From contig CAMCEE010000014.1 of NCBI GenBank assembly GCA_945873815.1, positions 1 to 55,836 of the forward strand: a DNA stretch of 55,836 nucleotides, read 5' to 3'. Shown here one piece after another: positions 24,059 to 33,456 of the stretch. The notes beneath the pieces were generated by a model. That model had not been told where the DNA came from and ran no database searches. It saw only the letters and a program-made list of their open reading frames with translations. Both the position numbers and the translations under genes were made by a program. The stretch is from an uncultured Caryophanales bacterium. Its GTDB lineage: Bacteria; Bacillota_I; Bacilli_A; RFN20; CAG-449. Numbering within the stretch: the stretch's first letter is position 1; the number at the start of each line of letters is the position of its first letter.

Positions 24059-25282
24059 ATGAAAACATTAATTATTGGTGCAGGTCCTGCAGGCCTTTCT
24101 GCAGCATATCATTCCGCTTGTGAAGGTAATGAAGTAATATTAATAGAAAGAAATGAAAAAGCAGGTAGAAAACTATATATTACAGGTAAAGGACGTTGCA
24201 ATGTAACGAACAATTGTAATAATGAAGATATAATAAAAAACGTGATTTCGAATCCAAAGTTTTTATATTCATCATTGTCTTCATTTTCAAGTAAAGATAC
24301 AATTGAATATTTTGAAACACATAATGTTAAATTAGTAACAGAAAGAGGAAATAGAGTATTTCCTGCTTCTTATCATGCTTCTGATATAACAAAAGCCCTT
24401 GTTGAAGGATGTTTAGAAAAAGGAGTAAAAATCATTTATCGAGAAAAAGCAAATAAAATTACTCTTGTAAATGGATTATTTGAAGTTATTGCAAGTGAAA
24501 ATAGATATTTAGTAGATAATTTAGTTATTGCAACGGGAGGCTTATCATATCCTACAACTGGTTCAACAGGAGATGGATATAAATTTGCAAAAGAATTCGG
24601 ACATACAATATGCGAACTAGTTCCAGGGTTATCTGCGATTAAATTAAAGGAAAACATCCCTTATAAATTGAATAAGATGTTGTTTAAAAATGTAAAAATA
24701 ATTGTAAATGATGAAAAATGGAAACATGAGGAATTTGGCGATATAATGTTTGATTCCAATACGTTAGATGGTCCAATTAGTCTTACTGTTTCTAGTTTGA
24801 TCAATCGCAGAAAAAAAGAAAATATTCATCTTGAATTAGATTTAAAACCAGCGCTAGATGAAGAAAAACTCGATGATAGATTACTTCGTGAGATTAGTAA
24901 AAATGCATCACATAACATATTTTATTTATTAAAACAGATCATGCCAATTGATTTTATTCCTTGGTTTTTGGAAAAATGTCCACTTGATTCTTATAAGAAA
25001 TGCGGAGATATGAGTGTAAGTGAGAGAAAGACTCTTATTAGAACAATAAAACATTTTCCACTTACATACGATGGTTTAGTTGATATTAAAAGAGCAATCG
25101 TTACTAGTGGTGGAATTAATGTTAAGGAAATAAACGCAAAAACTATGGAATCAAAGATTGTTCCTAATCTATATTTTGCTGGTGAAGTAATTGATGTTGA
25201 TGCATTAACTGGTGGATTCAATATTCAAATAGCATTATCAACTGGAGCCTTAGTTGGAAAGACAATAAAGAGTAAGATATAG
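24059..25282 (+). CDS. HI0933/BaiN-like FAD-dependent oxidoreductase
   Basis: 407 aa. The Rossmann FAD motif LIIGAGPAGLSAAYH opens the protein, followed by ERNEKAGRKLYITGKGRCNVTN, the YPTTGSTGDGY segment, and a C-terminal LYFAGEVIDVDALTGGFNIQIALSTG that closes the FAD site. This is the HI0933 (YhiN/BaiN) family; some members reduce bile acid intermediates, but most have no known substrate. The ATG at 24059 is preferred over 24056 on SD (GAGGTGA) spacing. It is the first gene of a run into murE-mraY-murD, but no functional tie to wall synthesis is evident. Confidence 0.9.
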   Translation: MKTLIIGAGPAGLSAAYHSACEGNEVILIERNEKAGRKLYITGKGRCNVTNNCNNEDIIKNVISNPKFLYSSLSSFSSKDTIEYFETHNVKLVTERGNRVFPASYHASDITKALVEGCLEKGVKIIYREKANKITLVNGLFEVIASENRYLVDNLVIATGGLSYPTTGSTGDGYKFAKEFGHTICELVPGLSAIKLKENIPYKLNKMLFKNVKIIVNDEKWKHEEFGDIMFDSNTLDGPISLTVSSLINRRKKENIHLELDLKPALDEEKLDDRLLREISKNASHNIFYLLKQIMPIDFIPWFLEKCPLDSYKKCGDMSVSERKTLIRTIKHFPLTYDGLVDIKRAIVTSGGINVKEINAKTMESKIVPNLYFAGEVIDVDALTGGFNIQIALSTGALVGKTIKSKI

Positions 25283-25313
25283 GATTATTCATCATATATT
25301 AATATGGTGACAT

Positions 25314-26438
25314 ATGAATATTTATTTAGATTCAAGAAAAATTTGTAAAGGAGATATTTATATCTCGATAAATGGAAAAAATAATGGAGATAAATATATT
25401 AAGGATGCTTTAAGACGAGGAGCATCTTTTATTCTATCTGAAAATAAGGGAAAATATTATGTTCCTAATCTTAAAAATAATCTGAATAAGATCATTATTG
25501 AGAAATATAATTTGAAGAAATATCCAAGGCTGATTGGGATAAGTGGAACGAATGGTAAGACGACATTATCTTATAATTTAAATCGCAAACTAAATGAGAT
25601 TGGGGTAAAATCCGCTTGCATAACTACCATAAAAAATGTTAAAAATTCATATTATTCTTTATTAACAACACCTCGTAATGATGATCTCATAAGGATATTA
25701 GTAGATGCATATAAAAAGGGAATCGAATATCTAATTATGGAAGTTAGTTCTATTGGCTATAAAGAAGGAAGAGTAAATGATATGATTTTTGATTTAGGAA
25801 TTCTTCTTGAAATAGATAGTGATCATTTAGATTATCATAAAACGTTATATTCCTATCATGAAGCAAAGATTGATTTCATTTTATCTTGTAACAATTTTGT
25901 TTATGGAAGAAAGAATATATATTCTAAGATTGAAGAATCATTACATGTTAAATTCGAAGATTATGAGACGATAAATCCACCAGGAAGAGACGAGATAGTT
26001 CATAGTTCACCACTTGTTGTCATTGATTATGCACATACTACATCAAGTTATGAATATATATTATCAAAATACCGTATGAAATATGATTCTAGACTTATTT
26101 GTCTTTTTGGATTTGGAGGAAACAGAGATAAATCTAAAAGAAGAGAGATAATTGATGTGATTAAAAGATATTGTGATCTAATGATCTATACAAATGATAA
26201 TCCAAGATTTGAAAATCCTAAAAAGATAATTTACCCATATATAAAAAAGGGTGAGAATATTAAAATCATCCTAGATAGAGAAAAGGCAATAAATTATGCA
26301 TTAAGTATATTAAAAGATAATGATGTCCTATTGATTATAGGTAAAGGGCATGAGGATTATCAAATAATAAAAGATAAACGTATTTTTTTTAATGATAAAA
26401 CGGTGGTAAATGAATATTTTATGAATGATAAATCATAG
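25314..26438 (+). CDS. murE: compact UDP-MurNAc-tripeptide synthetase (MurE)
   Basis: 374 aa, versus about 490 for typical MurE. Landmarks: DSRKICKGDIYISINGKNNGD (N-domain), the P-loop GISGTNGKTT (~74-83), LLTTPRNDD, MEVSS, SDHLDYH with the carbamylated-Lys region HEAKIDF, PPGRDEIV, IDYAHT, GFGGNRDKSKRREI and the substrate motif TNDNPRFENP. DNPR is the signature of meso-diaminopimelate-adding MurE, so the wall is inferred to be mDAP type. About 60-65 residues are missing from the central domain between the Lys and the GRDE segment, including the usual G.FN..N loop. The first ~20 residues are also lacking. It is the first of murE-mraY-murD. Confidence 0.92.
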   Translation: MNIYLDSRKICKGDIYISINGKNNGDKYIKDALRRGASFILSENKGKYYVPNLKNNLNKIIIEKYNLKKYPRLIGISGTNGKTTLSYNLNRKLNEIGVKSACITTIKNVKNSYYSLLTTPRNDDLIRILVDAYKKGIEYLIMEVSSIGYKEGRVNDMIFDLGILLEIDSDHLDYHKTLYSYHEAKIDFILSCNNFVYGRKNIYSKIEESLHVKFEDYETINPPGRDEIVHSSPLVVIDYAHTTSSYEYILSKYRMKYDSRLICLFGFGGNRDKSKRREIIDVIKRYCDLMIYTNDNPRFENPKKIIYPYIKKGENIKIILDREKAINYALSILKDNDVLLIIGKGHEDYQIIKDKRIFFNDKTVVNEYFMNDKS

Positions 26439-26446
26439 TTTAGGGT

Positions 26447-27424
26447 ATGAAAAGATTCATTCTATTAATATTAACTCTATTATCTAGTTTTATTATTTCA
26501 TCGATGATTACTAGGTTTTTAATTGTAATTCAAAGAAAACATAATAAAGGACAAGAGATAAACGAATATCTTTCATATTCGCATAAGAAAAAGAAAAATA
26601 CTCCTACCTGTGGAGGAGTAGCAATCATTATTTCAGTTATTTTTACTAGTTTTATGAATCTTGAATTATATAATGATTTTCGCTTTTATACATCAATCAT
26701 CATTTTAATAACCTTTATGATAATAGGTTTAATTGATGATATACTAAAAATTAAAACAACATATAAAGGACTTAGTGCATCGATTAGATTTTTAATTGAA
26801 ATGCTTATCTCAATTTTAATTTTCATTTACCTAAACAATAATTATTTAATAGATAATTCATTCTATTTAATAGGAAATATCGGGATGGATTTTGGAATAT
26901 TAAGTATAATAGTATTCGCTTTATTTATCGTTGGAAGTTCAAATGCGATGAATTTAACAGATGGACTTGATTCTCTTGCTGGAGGAATGTCACTTATTAT
27001 GATTTTCCCATTTGTGGTCTTATCAATATTTTATAAAGATGATGCTATATTGTTTCTCCTATTATCTCTTTTTGGAGGAATATTAGGATTTTTAGTGCAT
27101 AATATTAATCCCGCGAAGATCTTTATGGGAGATTCAGGAAGCTTACCAATAGGTGCAATTTTTGGTTATAGTGCTTATTTACTTAAATGTGAGTTTCTTC
27201 TTGCACTTGTTGGTGGTTTATTAATTATTGAAACCTTAAGCGTAATAATGCAAGTAACGAGTTATCAATTATTTCATAAAAGAATCTTTTTAATGACACC
27301 TTTTCATCACCATTTGGAATTGAAAGGGAAAAATGAAAGTTCAATCGTAATCTTATATTATGTTATTGGAATAACGTTATCTCTTATTAGTATTTGTTTA
27401 GAATTATTTATGTTAGGAAGGTAA
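26447..27424 (+). CDS. mraY: phospho-MurNAc-pentapeptide transferase
   Basis: 325 aa with about ten membrane helices. Family motifs: KKKNTPTCGGVAII, FMIIGLIDDILKI (catalytic Asp pair), SSNAMNLTDGLDSLAGG, IFMGDSGSLPIGA and MTPFHHHLELKG. It makes lipid I from UDP-MurNAc-pentapeptide and undecaprenyl phosphate at the inner face of the membrane. It starts 8 nt after murE and ends just before murD. Confidence 0.97.
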   Translation: MKRFILLILTLLSSFIISSMITRFLIVIQRKHNKGQEINEYLSYSHKKKKNTPTCGGVAIIISVIFTSFMNLELYNDFRFYTSIIILITFMIIGLIDDILKIKTTYKGLSASIRFLIEMLISILIFIYLNNNYLIDNSFYLIGNIGMDFGILSIIVFALFIVGSSNAMNLTDGLDSLAGGMSLIMIFPFVVLSIFYKDDAILFLLLSLFGGILGFLVHNINPAKIFMGDSGSLPIGAIFGYSAYLLKCEFLLALVGGLLIIETLSVIMQVTSYQLFHKRIFLMTPFHHHLELKGKNESSIVILYYVIGITLSLISICLELFMLGR

Positions 27425-27425
27425 T

Positions 27426-28592
27426 ATGAAAATACTTATACTTGGTTATGGAAAAACAGGAAAGGAATTAGAGAGTCTTTTATCTAAGGAAAATGATGTA
27501 TATGTATATGATGATGTAATTCTTGATAAAGAGAATTATCTTTCATTAAAAAAGATTAATAAAGAATTACCATTCTTCGATTACGTGATTAGAAGCCCTG
27601 GTATCTCTTCAAAAAGTAAAATCTATAGATTATCAAGTCAATTAACGAATCATCTTGTTTCTGAAATTGAGTTTTATAACAATTACTTTAAAGACAAAGT
27701 GATTATTGGTGTTACTGGAACAAATGGGAAAACTACTTTAGTAACAATTTTAAACCATATTCTTTCTTTTAGATACAAAGTGGCTGTATTAGGTAATATA
27801 GGAGAGACGATATCTAGTAATCTTGAAAGAATAAAAAAGAGTGAAATCTTAATTTTTGAATTGTCATCATTTATGCTTGAAGATACTTATTCACTTAGAT
27901 TAGATTATGGAATAATCACAAATCTAAGTAAGAATCATCTTGATAAAGTTCCATTTCTCTCATTTTATTATGCGAGTAAACTAAAACTAAGAAGTATATC
28001 AAAGAATCTATATATAGATAGAAAATTGAAGAAATATTGTTATAATCGTTCTTATTTTGTGATTGATGAGATTGATGCTCCAATGATATTTTTTGACAAT
28101 AAATTTAATCAAAATCATTTTAAAATAGCATACGATATTGCAGTTAGATTAGGAATTAGAAAAGAAGATATCATTTTAACAATGCAATCATATAAAGTAC
28201 CGTCATTTAGAAATGAATTAACAAAACTAAATAATCTTTATATTGTAAATGATTCAAAATCTACTAGTGTAGAATCAACAAATGCTTGTTTATCTATATT
28301 TAAAGGTAAAAGAAGAATAATAATTCTTGGAGGAATTGCAAAATCTGGCAGTTTTAAAAAGCTTAAATTGAATAAGGATGATATTATTCTTTCTTTTGGT
28401 AGAGATAGATATAAGATTGTTAAGGAAATAGGGGGAATCTACTTCAACACCTTAAAAGATGTTATTTCATATATTAAAAGGATTAAAGATGAAGTCTATA
28501 TATTGTTTTCTCCTGGATGTTCTTCGTTAGATGAATATTCTTCATACGTTGAAAGAGGGGAAATTTTCGACAAATTAATCCAAGAAAAATAA
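27426..28592 (+). CDS. murD: compact UDP-MurNAc-L-alanine:D-glutamate ligase (MurD)
   Basis: 388 aa, versus about 450 for typical MurD. Seen in order: an N-terminal nucleotide-like fold LILGYGKTGKELESLL, the RSPGISSKSK segment, the P-loop GVTGTNGKTTL, NIGE, ELSSFMLED, NHLDKV, NDSKSTSVESTNACL and the C-terminal LFSPGCSSLDEYSSYVERGE. All ligase core motifs are kept, while the central and C-terminal linkers are shortened, as in the neighbouring MurE. It adds D-Glu to UDP-MurNAc-L-Ala in the cytoplasm. Confidence 0.95.
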   Translation: MKILILGYGKTGKELESLLSKENDVYVYDDVILDKENYLSLKKINKELPFFDYVIRSPGISSKSKIYRLSSQLTNHLVSEIEFYNNYFKDKVIIGVTGTNGKTTLVTILNHILSFRYKVAVLGNIGETISSNLERIKKSEILIFELSSFMLEDTYSLRLDYGIITNLSKNHLDKVPFLSFYYASKLKLRSISKNLYIDRKLKKYCYNRSYFVIDEIDAPMIFFDNKFNQNHFKIAYDIAVRLGIRKEDIILTMQSYKVPSFRNELTKLNNLYIVNDSKSTSVESTNACLSIFKGKRRIIILGGIAKSGSFKKLKLNKDDIILSFGRDRYKIVKEIGGIYFNTLKDVISYIKRIKDEVYILFSPGCSSLDEYSSYVERGEIFDKLIQEK

Positions 28593-28610
28593 TAATCATT
28601 GCGTAATATT

Positions 28611-28640
28611 CTCCATTTATCTACAATATAAGAAATGGAG
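28611..28640 (+). promoter_or_regulatory. hairpin sequestering the mscS Shine-Dalgarno
   Basis: CTCCATTT (28611-28618) is the exact reverse complement of AAATGGAG (28633-28640), loop 14 nt. The 3' arm includes most of the mscS SD (GGAGG 28637-28641). No T run follows, so it is not a terminator; it could regulate translation. Confidence 0.5.
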
Positions 28641-28649
28641 GTAATAAAT

Positions 28650-29540
28650 ATGCTTCAAAATATAGTTACATTAACGGAAGTATTAAGTGAGGGGGAAACT
28701 TCTTCTTCTCTTACTTGGGACGCTGTTTTCAAATCGGTTATCGAATGGTGCAAGACAAAAGGCTTACAATTTCTTATCGCTTTAATTATTTTAATTGTAT
28801 GTTTTGTTCTTATTAATCTTCTTGCAAGAGCTGTCCGTAACAGATTAAGAAAAACAAAAAAGACCGAAATGGTCGCAGATGTTATCTATAAAACGATTAG
28901 AATCATTTTGAAAGTACTAGTTTTATTTATTTTCTTAGGTTTTATTGGTGTAGATATGGCAGGAGTTTCTTCCATCATTGCTTCTGGCGCGGTTGCGATA
29001 GGTTTAGCAATTCAAGGCTCTTTATCAAATATTGCTGGTTGGATTATTTTAATCGTCACTCGCCCATTTAGAATTGGAGATTATATTATCGCTCAAGGAG
29101 AATCTGGTACTGTTGAAGAAATCAACCTATTTTATACACATTTAAAAACACCTGATAACAAAGTTGTTTTCATTCCTAATGGTTCATTGAGCAATGGGGT
29201 AATCACAAACGTTTCTTCTAAGGATCTACGTCGTCTTGATGAGGTATTTTCAATTTCATATAATGATGATTCGGAAAAAGCGATTAAACTTATTAAAGAA
29301 TACGTTATGGCTCATGAATTAGTTTTGAAAGATCCAGAACCATTTGTGAAGGTTTCTAATTTTGCTGATAGTTCTGTTGACATCACTTTAAGAGTATGGC
29401 TTAAAAAGGAAAACTATTGGGATGTACATTTTGAAATTCTTGATAATATAAAGAAAATCTTTGATGAAAATAACATTACAATTCCTTATAACCAATTAGA
29501 TGTAAACATTGTAAATACAAAAGATAATAAAGAAAAATAG
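28650..29540 (+). CDS. mscS: small-conductance mechanosensitive channel
   Basis: 296 aa from the ATG at 28650; the in-frame ATG at 28635 is part of the SD region (ATGGAGG). An N-terminal tail and two helices (~40-62 and ~90-112) precede the pore helix with the Gly/Ala pattern SSIIASGAVAIGLAIQGSLSNIAGW. Then come the beta domain (RPFRIGDYIIAQGESGTVEEI, FIPNGSLSNGVITN) and the alpha/beta C-domain. The protein releases solutes on hypo-osmotic shock. It is inserted between murD and ftsW inside the wall cluster and is closed by its own terminator. Confidence 0.95.
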   Translation: MLQNIVTLTEVLSEGETSSSLTWDAVFKSVIEWCKTKGLQFLIALIILIVCFVLINLLARAVRNRLRKTKKTEMVADVIYKTIRIILKVLVLFIFLGFIGVDMAGVSSIIASGAVAIGLAIQGSLSNIAGWIILIVTRPFRIGDYIIAQGESGTVEEINLFYTHLKTPDNKVVFIPNGSLSNGVITNVSSKDLRRLDEVFSISYNDDSEKAIKLIKEYVMAHELVLKDPEPFVKVSNFADSSVDITLRVWLKKENYWDVHFEILDNIKKIFDENNITIPYNQLDVNIVNTKDNKEK

Positions 29541-29554
29541 TTTAGAATATTAAG

Positions 29555-29580
29555 ACTTCGCTTCATCGCGAAGTTTTTTT
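29555..29580 (+). terminator. terminator of the murE-mscS segment
   Basis: A perfect 7-bp GC-containing stem (29555-29561 with 29568-29574), followed by seven Ts. Confidence 0.85.
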
Positions 29581-29615
29581 ATCATAGTATATATTAATAT
29601 TTCATATAGTTTATT

Positions 29616-30701
29616 ATGATTATCAATATAAAAAAATATAAAGTAATCCTTCTTTTATCGACTATTATTCTAACTATTTTTGGTTTGTTTATGATCAAGG
29701 AATCATCTGATATATGGGCAAAATATTTATATGATGATGAGATGTATTTTTTTAAAAGACAAGCTATATTTATCATATTAGGAATCGTTTCTTTTTTTGC
29801 TGCTTCAAGAATAAGAATTGAATATTTAAAGAAAGTATCTACGCTTTTTCTTATAATAACTATTGTTCTTTTATTATTAGTATTAATTCCGGGACTCGGA
29901 ATAACTAAAAATGGTTCGACTAGTTGGCTAGGAACAAAAGAATTTTCTATTCAGCCTAGTGAATTATTAAAAATCAGCCTTATATTATATTTTGCTTATT
30001 ATCTCGAAAAGCATTTTGATGCTTCGGATAAACTTAGAACACTATTATTTCCAATATTCATTCTTTTAATTTCTTTTGGCCTAATCATGCTTCAACCTGA
30101 TTTTGGTACGGCATTTATCATAATCCTTGGAATTATATCAATGTTATTTTGTAGTCGAGTTAGGTATAAATGGTTCATTTTTCTTATCGTATGCGGATTA
30201 CTTGGAGTTACTATATTAATTATCAAAGAAGGGTATAGAATGAAAAGGATAACTGCCTTTATTGATCCTTTTTCAGATAGCCTTGGAAGTGGATTTCAAA
30301 TCATTCAATCATTATTTGCACTTGGCCCAGGTGGAATAGTTGGAAAAGGGTTTAATGGAAGCGTGCAAAAACATTATTATCTACCGGAACCTCAAACGGA
30401 TTTTATCTTTGCAATAATTGGAGAAGAGTTCGGATTAATTGGTTCATTTATTGTAATAATCTTATATGTTCTTATATTCTATTCTGCATACAAAATAATA
30501 CTCAATAGTAATTCAATATTTAAATCGATGCTTTATTTAGGAATAATAAGCATATTTGCCTTCCAAGTTTTAATTAATCTAGGAGTTGTAGTCGGATTAC
30601 TTCCAGTAACTGGAATTACATTGCCGCTTATTTCTTATGGAGGATCTTCTTTGATTATTGAATTATTCTCACTTGGAATAATATATGGAGATAAACAATG
30701 A
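29616..30701 (+). CDS. ftsW: FtsW/SpoVE family lipid II polymerase
   Basis: 361 aa with about ten membrane helices. SEDS signatures: TSWLGTKEFSIQPSELLKI, MLQPDFGTAFII (catalytic Asp region), PEPQTDFIFAIIGEEFGLIG and GLLPVTGITLPLISYGGSS. It polymerises lipid II with a partner class B PBP, which is not encoded in this window. Its position murD-X-murG matches spoVE of Bacillus. No SD is seen before the ATG; a TATAGT (29605-29610) lies so close that the mRNA may be leaderless. It begins the ftsW-murG-murB-divIB-ftsA-ftsZ run. Confidence 0.95.
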   Translation: MIINIKKYKVILLLSTIILTIFGLFMIKESSDIWAKYLYDDEMYFFKRQAIFIILGIVSFFAASRIRIEYLKKVSTLFLIITIVLLLLVLIPGLGITKNGSTSWLGTKEFSIQPSELLKISLILYFAYYLEKHFDASDKLRTLLFPIFILLISFGLIMLQPDFGTAFIIILGIISMLFCSRVRYKWFIFLIVCGLLGVTILIIKEGYRMKRITAFIDPFSDSLGSGFQIIQSLFALGPGGIVGKGFNGSVQKHYYLPEPQTDFIFAIIGEEFGLIGSFIVIILYVLIFYSAYKIILNSNSIFKSMLYLGIISIFAFQVLINLGVVVGLLPVTGITLPLISYGGSSLIIELFSLGIIYGDKQ

Positions 30702-31741
30702 AAATCGTACTTGCAGCTTCCTCTTCTGGAGGACATGTCTTTCCTTGTTTAATCTTGGGTAATTATTTAATTAATAAAGGTCATGAAGTGACTTTTATCG
30801 GGTTTAAGGATAATTATGAAGAAAAAGTCTTTCCTAAAGATAATAGCATTTTTATAAGTTATCCGAATTCTTTTAATAAAGCACTAGTCTCAAAAAATAA
30901 GAATCTAAAAAATGCATATTATTCAGTTAAAAATACGATTAAAGAGAGTGATGCGATTATAGTTTTTGGAGGGTTCATTTCACTTCTTGTTTCTTTTTTC
31001 TCTATATTAAATCATAGAAGGTACTACATTCATGAACAAAACGTTACTATTGGTGATTCAAATATGATATGTTATTTAGGGTGTAAAAGAATGTTTCGTG
31101 CTTTTAGAAAGAATCATTTAAGAAAAGAGGTTATCGTTGGTAATCCATCATGTGATATGATTGAAAGTAGAGAAGTTGTTTTTCATCATCCTATACGTGT
31201 TTTATTCGTGTATGGCTCATTAGGAAGTGAAACATTGATAAAAAAAACAATTGAATTTCTAAATGCTTATGATGTTTCTAAATATGATATTACTATAGTA
31301 AATAAACTAAATAACAACTTAAAAACTACTAATTATTTACAAAATAGTCCATCTTGGAAGAAAATTCAACGAAATAATATACATTATAAACCTTTTATTG
31401 ATTTAAGAAAGGAACTATCTCTTTATGATGTTATCTTTACTCGTGGAGGAGCGACTACTTTAATGGAACTAGTTAATAGTGGAGCATATGTTATTGCTAT
31501 CCCTTCACCATTTGTTAAACATAATCATCAATTGAAGAATGTTCTTTATCTTTCTAAGAAAGGACTTATTGAATTCATCGAAGAAAAAGATTATTCTTCC
31601 TTCTCGATTAATAAGATTCTTAATTATTATTCATCACATGAAGAAATAAGATTTGATTATTATTTGAAACGAAAGGAATATATGTGTAAAGATGTTTCCA
31701 AAAAAATAGAAGAATACATAATTTATGACCACAAAAATTAA
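30698..31741 (+). CDS. murG: lipid II synthase MurG (divergent)
   Basis: 347 aa. It overlaps ftsW by 4 nt (ATGA). The GT-B fold motifs are present but divergent: ASSSGGHVFPCL in place of GGTGGH, VFGGFISL, HEQN, VGNPS, YGSLGSETL, TRGGATTLMELVNSGAYVI and IPSPFVKHNHQLKN. MurG transfers GlcNAc to lipid I to form lipid II. Gly and Ser replacements in the first glycine loop are conservative. The gene is clearly functional by context. Confidence 0.93.
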   Translation: MKIVLAASSSGGHVFPCLILGNYLINKGHEVTFIGFKDNYEEKVFPKDNSIFISYPNSFNKALVSKNKNLKNAYYSVKNTIKESDAIIVFGGFISLLVSFFSILNHRRYYIHEQNVTIGDSNMICYLGCKRMFRAFRKNHLRKEVIVGNPSCDMIESREVVFHHPIRVLFVYGSLGSETLIKKTIEFLNAYDVSKYDITIVNKLNNNLKTTNYLQNSPSWKKIQRNNIHYKPFIDLRKELSLYDVIFTRGGATTLMELVNSGAYVIAIPSPFVKHNHQLKNVLYLSKKGLIEFIEEKDYSSFSINKILNYYSSHEEIRFDYYLKRKEYMCKDVSKKIEEYIIYDHKN

Positions 31742-32567
31742 ATATAATTTCTTCACAAATAAAATATCGTATATCCAAGTTGGTGGAAGAACAAAAGGTT
31801 ACATTGTTACTAGTTCTATTGAGCTAATATCTTTTCTCATGCGTTATCATTTCCATATTAAATATGTGGGTGCAACATCAAACCTTTTATTTGCATTTAA
31901 TTATTACGATGGATATATAGTGAGATATATCAATGTAAATATTGAAATAAGTAATAAAAATCTACTAGTTGGCTCAAGTGTTTCATTAAAGCACCTTTCT
32001 TCTTTTTGTTTAGATAATGGAATTGATGGATTTAATAGAATTAAAGGAATTCCAGGTTTAGTAGGAGGAAGTATAGTTAATAATTCCTCTTGTTTTAATG
32101 AGTCGATAAGCGATAATCTTATATCCATAAAATGCATCGATAAGAAAGGTGAAATCATTTCTCTAAAAAAAGAATCAATCAACTTTTCATATCACAAATC
32201 ATCATTAAAGGATATATGCATTTTAGAGGCAATATTTGAAATAAAATATAAAAATATAGAAGATTCGTTAATTGAACAAAATTATTATGAAAAACTTAGA
32301 AAAAAACTTCAACCACCTTCCAAAAATACATTGGGCTCAACTTTTAGAAGAATAGAGAATATCAAGCTTCCATTTATCATGGAAAAATTAAAAATTAAGA
32401 CTTTAGGTAATGATGATGTGCACGTTTCTCCTATTCATTCTAATTTTTTAGTAATCAAACGCAAAATAAGCTACGAAAAAGTCTTATCTTTAATTGAAGA
32501 AATAAGAGAAATATTATATTATAATATTAGCTATGAAATTGAATTGGAGATTGAGGTAGTTAATTAG
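31725..32567 (+). CDS. murB: UDP-N-acetylenolpyruvoylglucosamine reductase
   Basis: 280 aa, a short type II MurB. FAD-binding landmarks: YVGATSNLLF, IKGIPGLVGGSIVNNSS, then the substrate side SYHKSSLKD and the catalytic-Ser segment NTLGSTFRR, and near the end VSPIHSNFLVI with a final Glu-containing IELEIEVV. It makes UDP-MurNAc with NADPH. The start lies within the end of murG (17-nt overlap). Confidence 0.94.
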   Translation: MTTKIKYNFFTNKISYIQVGGRTKGYIVTSSIELISFLMRYHFHIKYVGATSNLLFAFNYYDGYIVRYINVNIEISNKNLLVGSSVSLKHLSSFCLDNGIDGFNRIKGIPGLVGGSIVNNSSCFNESISDNLISIKCIDKKGEIISLKKESINFSYHKSSLKDICILEAIFEIKYKNIEDSLIEQNYYEKLRKKLQPPSKNTLGSTFRRIENIKLPFIMEKLKIKTLGNDDVHVSPIHSNFLVIKRKISYEKVLSLIEEIREILYYNISYEIELEIEVVN

Positions 32568-32577
32568 GGGGATTTAT

Positions 32578-33456
32578 ATGGCTAGATTGAATTCTGAGCT
32601 AACATTTGAGGAACGTATAAAAAGTCAAAAGATAAAGCGTAAGAAAACTCTTATTGTTAAATTATCTATTATATTTTCTGTCTTTGCTTTACTTGCGATT
32701 TACTTCCTTTCACCTATATCCCGTGTTTCTAATTCTCATATTGAAGGAACAAGGTATTACTCCAAAAACCAAATTCTAAGAATAGCTGGCTTGAATGAAA
32801 GAGAATCTCTTTATACTATTTCAGATCGAGAAATAAAAGCGAAACTTGATAATTCTCCATTACTTGGTGGTAATTCAAATGTGGTCATTACTCCATTTGG
32901 AATGAAGATTACTGTCGATGAAAGATATCCAGTTTTACATTCGATAGTGAATGACAAATATTATTTTGATGATGGATCTGAAATATCTGATGAACTCCTA
33001 TCAAGTAGTGATGTTGACGTAGGGACTTTTTTAAATGAGAATATTCATCAAGTAGTTGATATCAATCTTATTCCTAATTCAACTAATATTCCAAAGAAAG
33101 CTTATAAAACTATCGGTTATATTCTTTCGTCCTTATCTAAGGATAATAGGGCATTAATCAGTTATATTGGCTATGAAAAATCCTCGAATTCTTTATTGGT
33201 ATATTACAAATCAAACAACCTTAATGGATTCATCAAATACGTATGTTGCTTGAATTCATCAATTTATAAGGATGCACTTAAAAATATTTTAAATGAAGAA
33301 TACATTCAAGAAAGAGAACAATATGTGACAAAAAACAATATGCAACCGATTATAGAAGGTGAAACAAAATTTTATACATGGGATGTAGTTATTGAAGAAA
33401 ATAGCAATAAATACATCATTAGATTTATTGATAAAAAGGAGATGCCAAATGGGTAA
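32578..33456 (+). CDS. divIB: cell division protein DivIB/FtsQ
   Basis: 292 aa. A basic cytoplasmic N-terminus (~1-22), one transmembrane helix (~24-44), then a POTRA domain (~48-118: SNSHIEGTRYYSKNQILRIAGL, then ITVDERYPVLHSIV) and the beta domain (~120-240). DivIB works with FtsL and DivIC to link the Z ring to septal PBP/FtsW. SD AGGGGGA precedes the ATG. Its last codons overlap the ftsA start by 8 nt. Confidence 0.9.
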   Translation: MARLNSELTFEERIKSQKIKRKKTLIVKLSIIFSVFALLAIYFLSPISRVSNSHIEGTRYYSKNQILRIAGLNERESLYTISDREIKAKLDNSPLLGGNSNVVITPFGMKITVDERYPVLHSIVNDKYYFDDGSEISDELLSSSDVDVGTFLNENIHQVVDINLIPNSTNIPKKAYKTIGYILSSLSKDNRALISYIGYEKSSNSLLVYYKSNNLNGFIKYVCCLNSSIYKDALKNILNEEYIQEREQYVTKNNMQPIIEGETKFYTWDVVIEENSNKYIIRFIDKKEMPNG

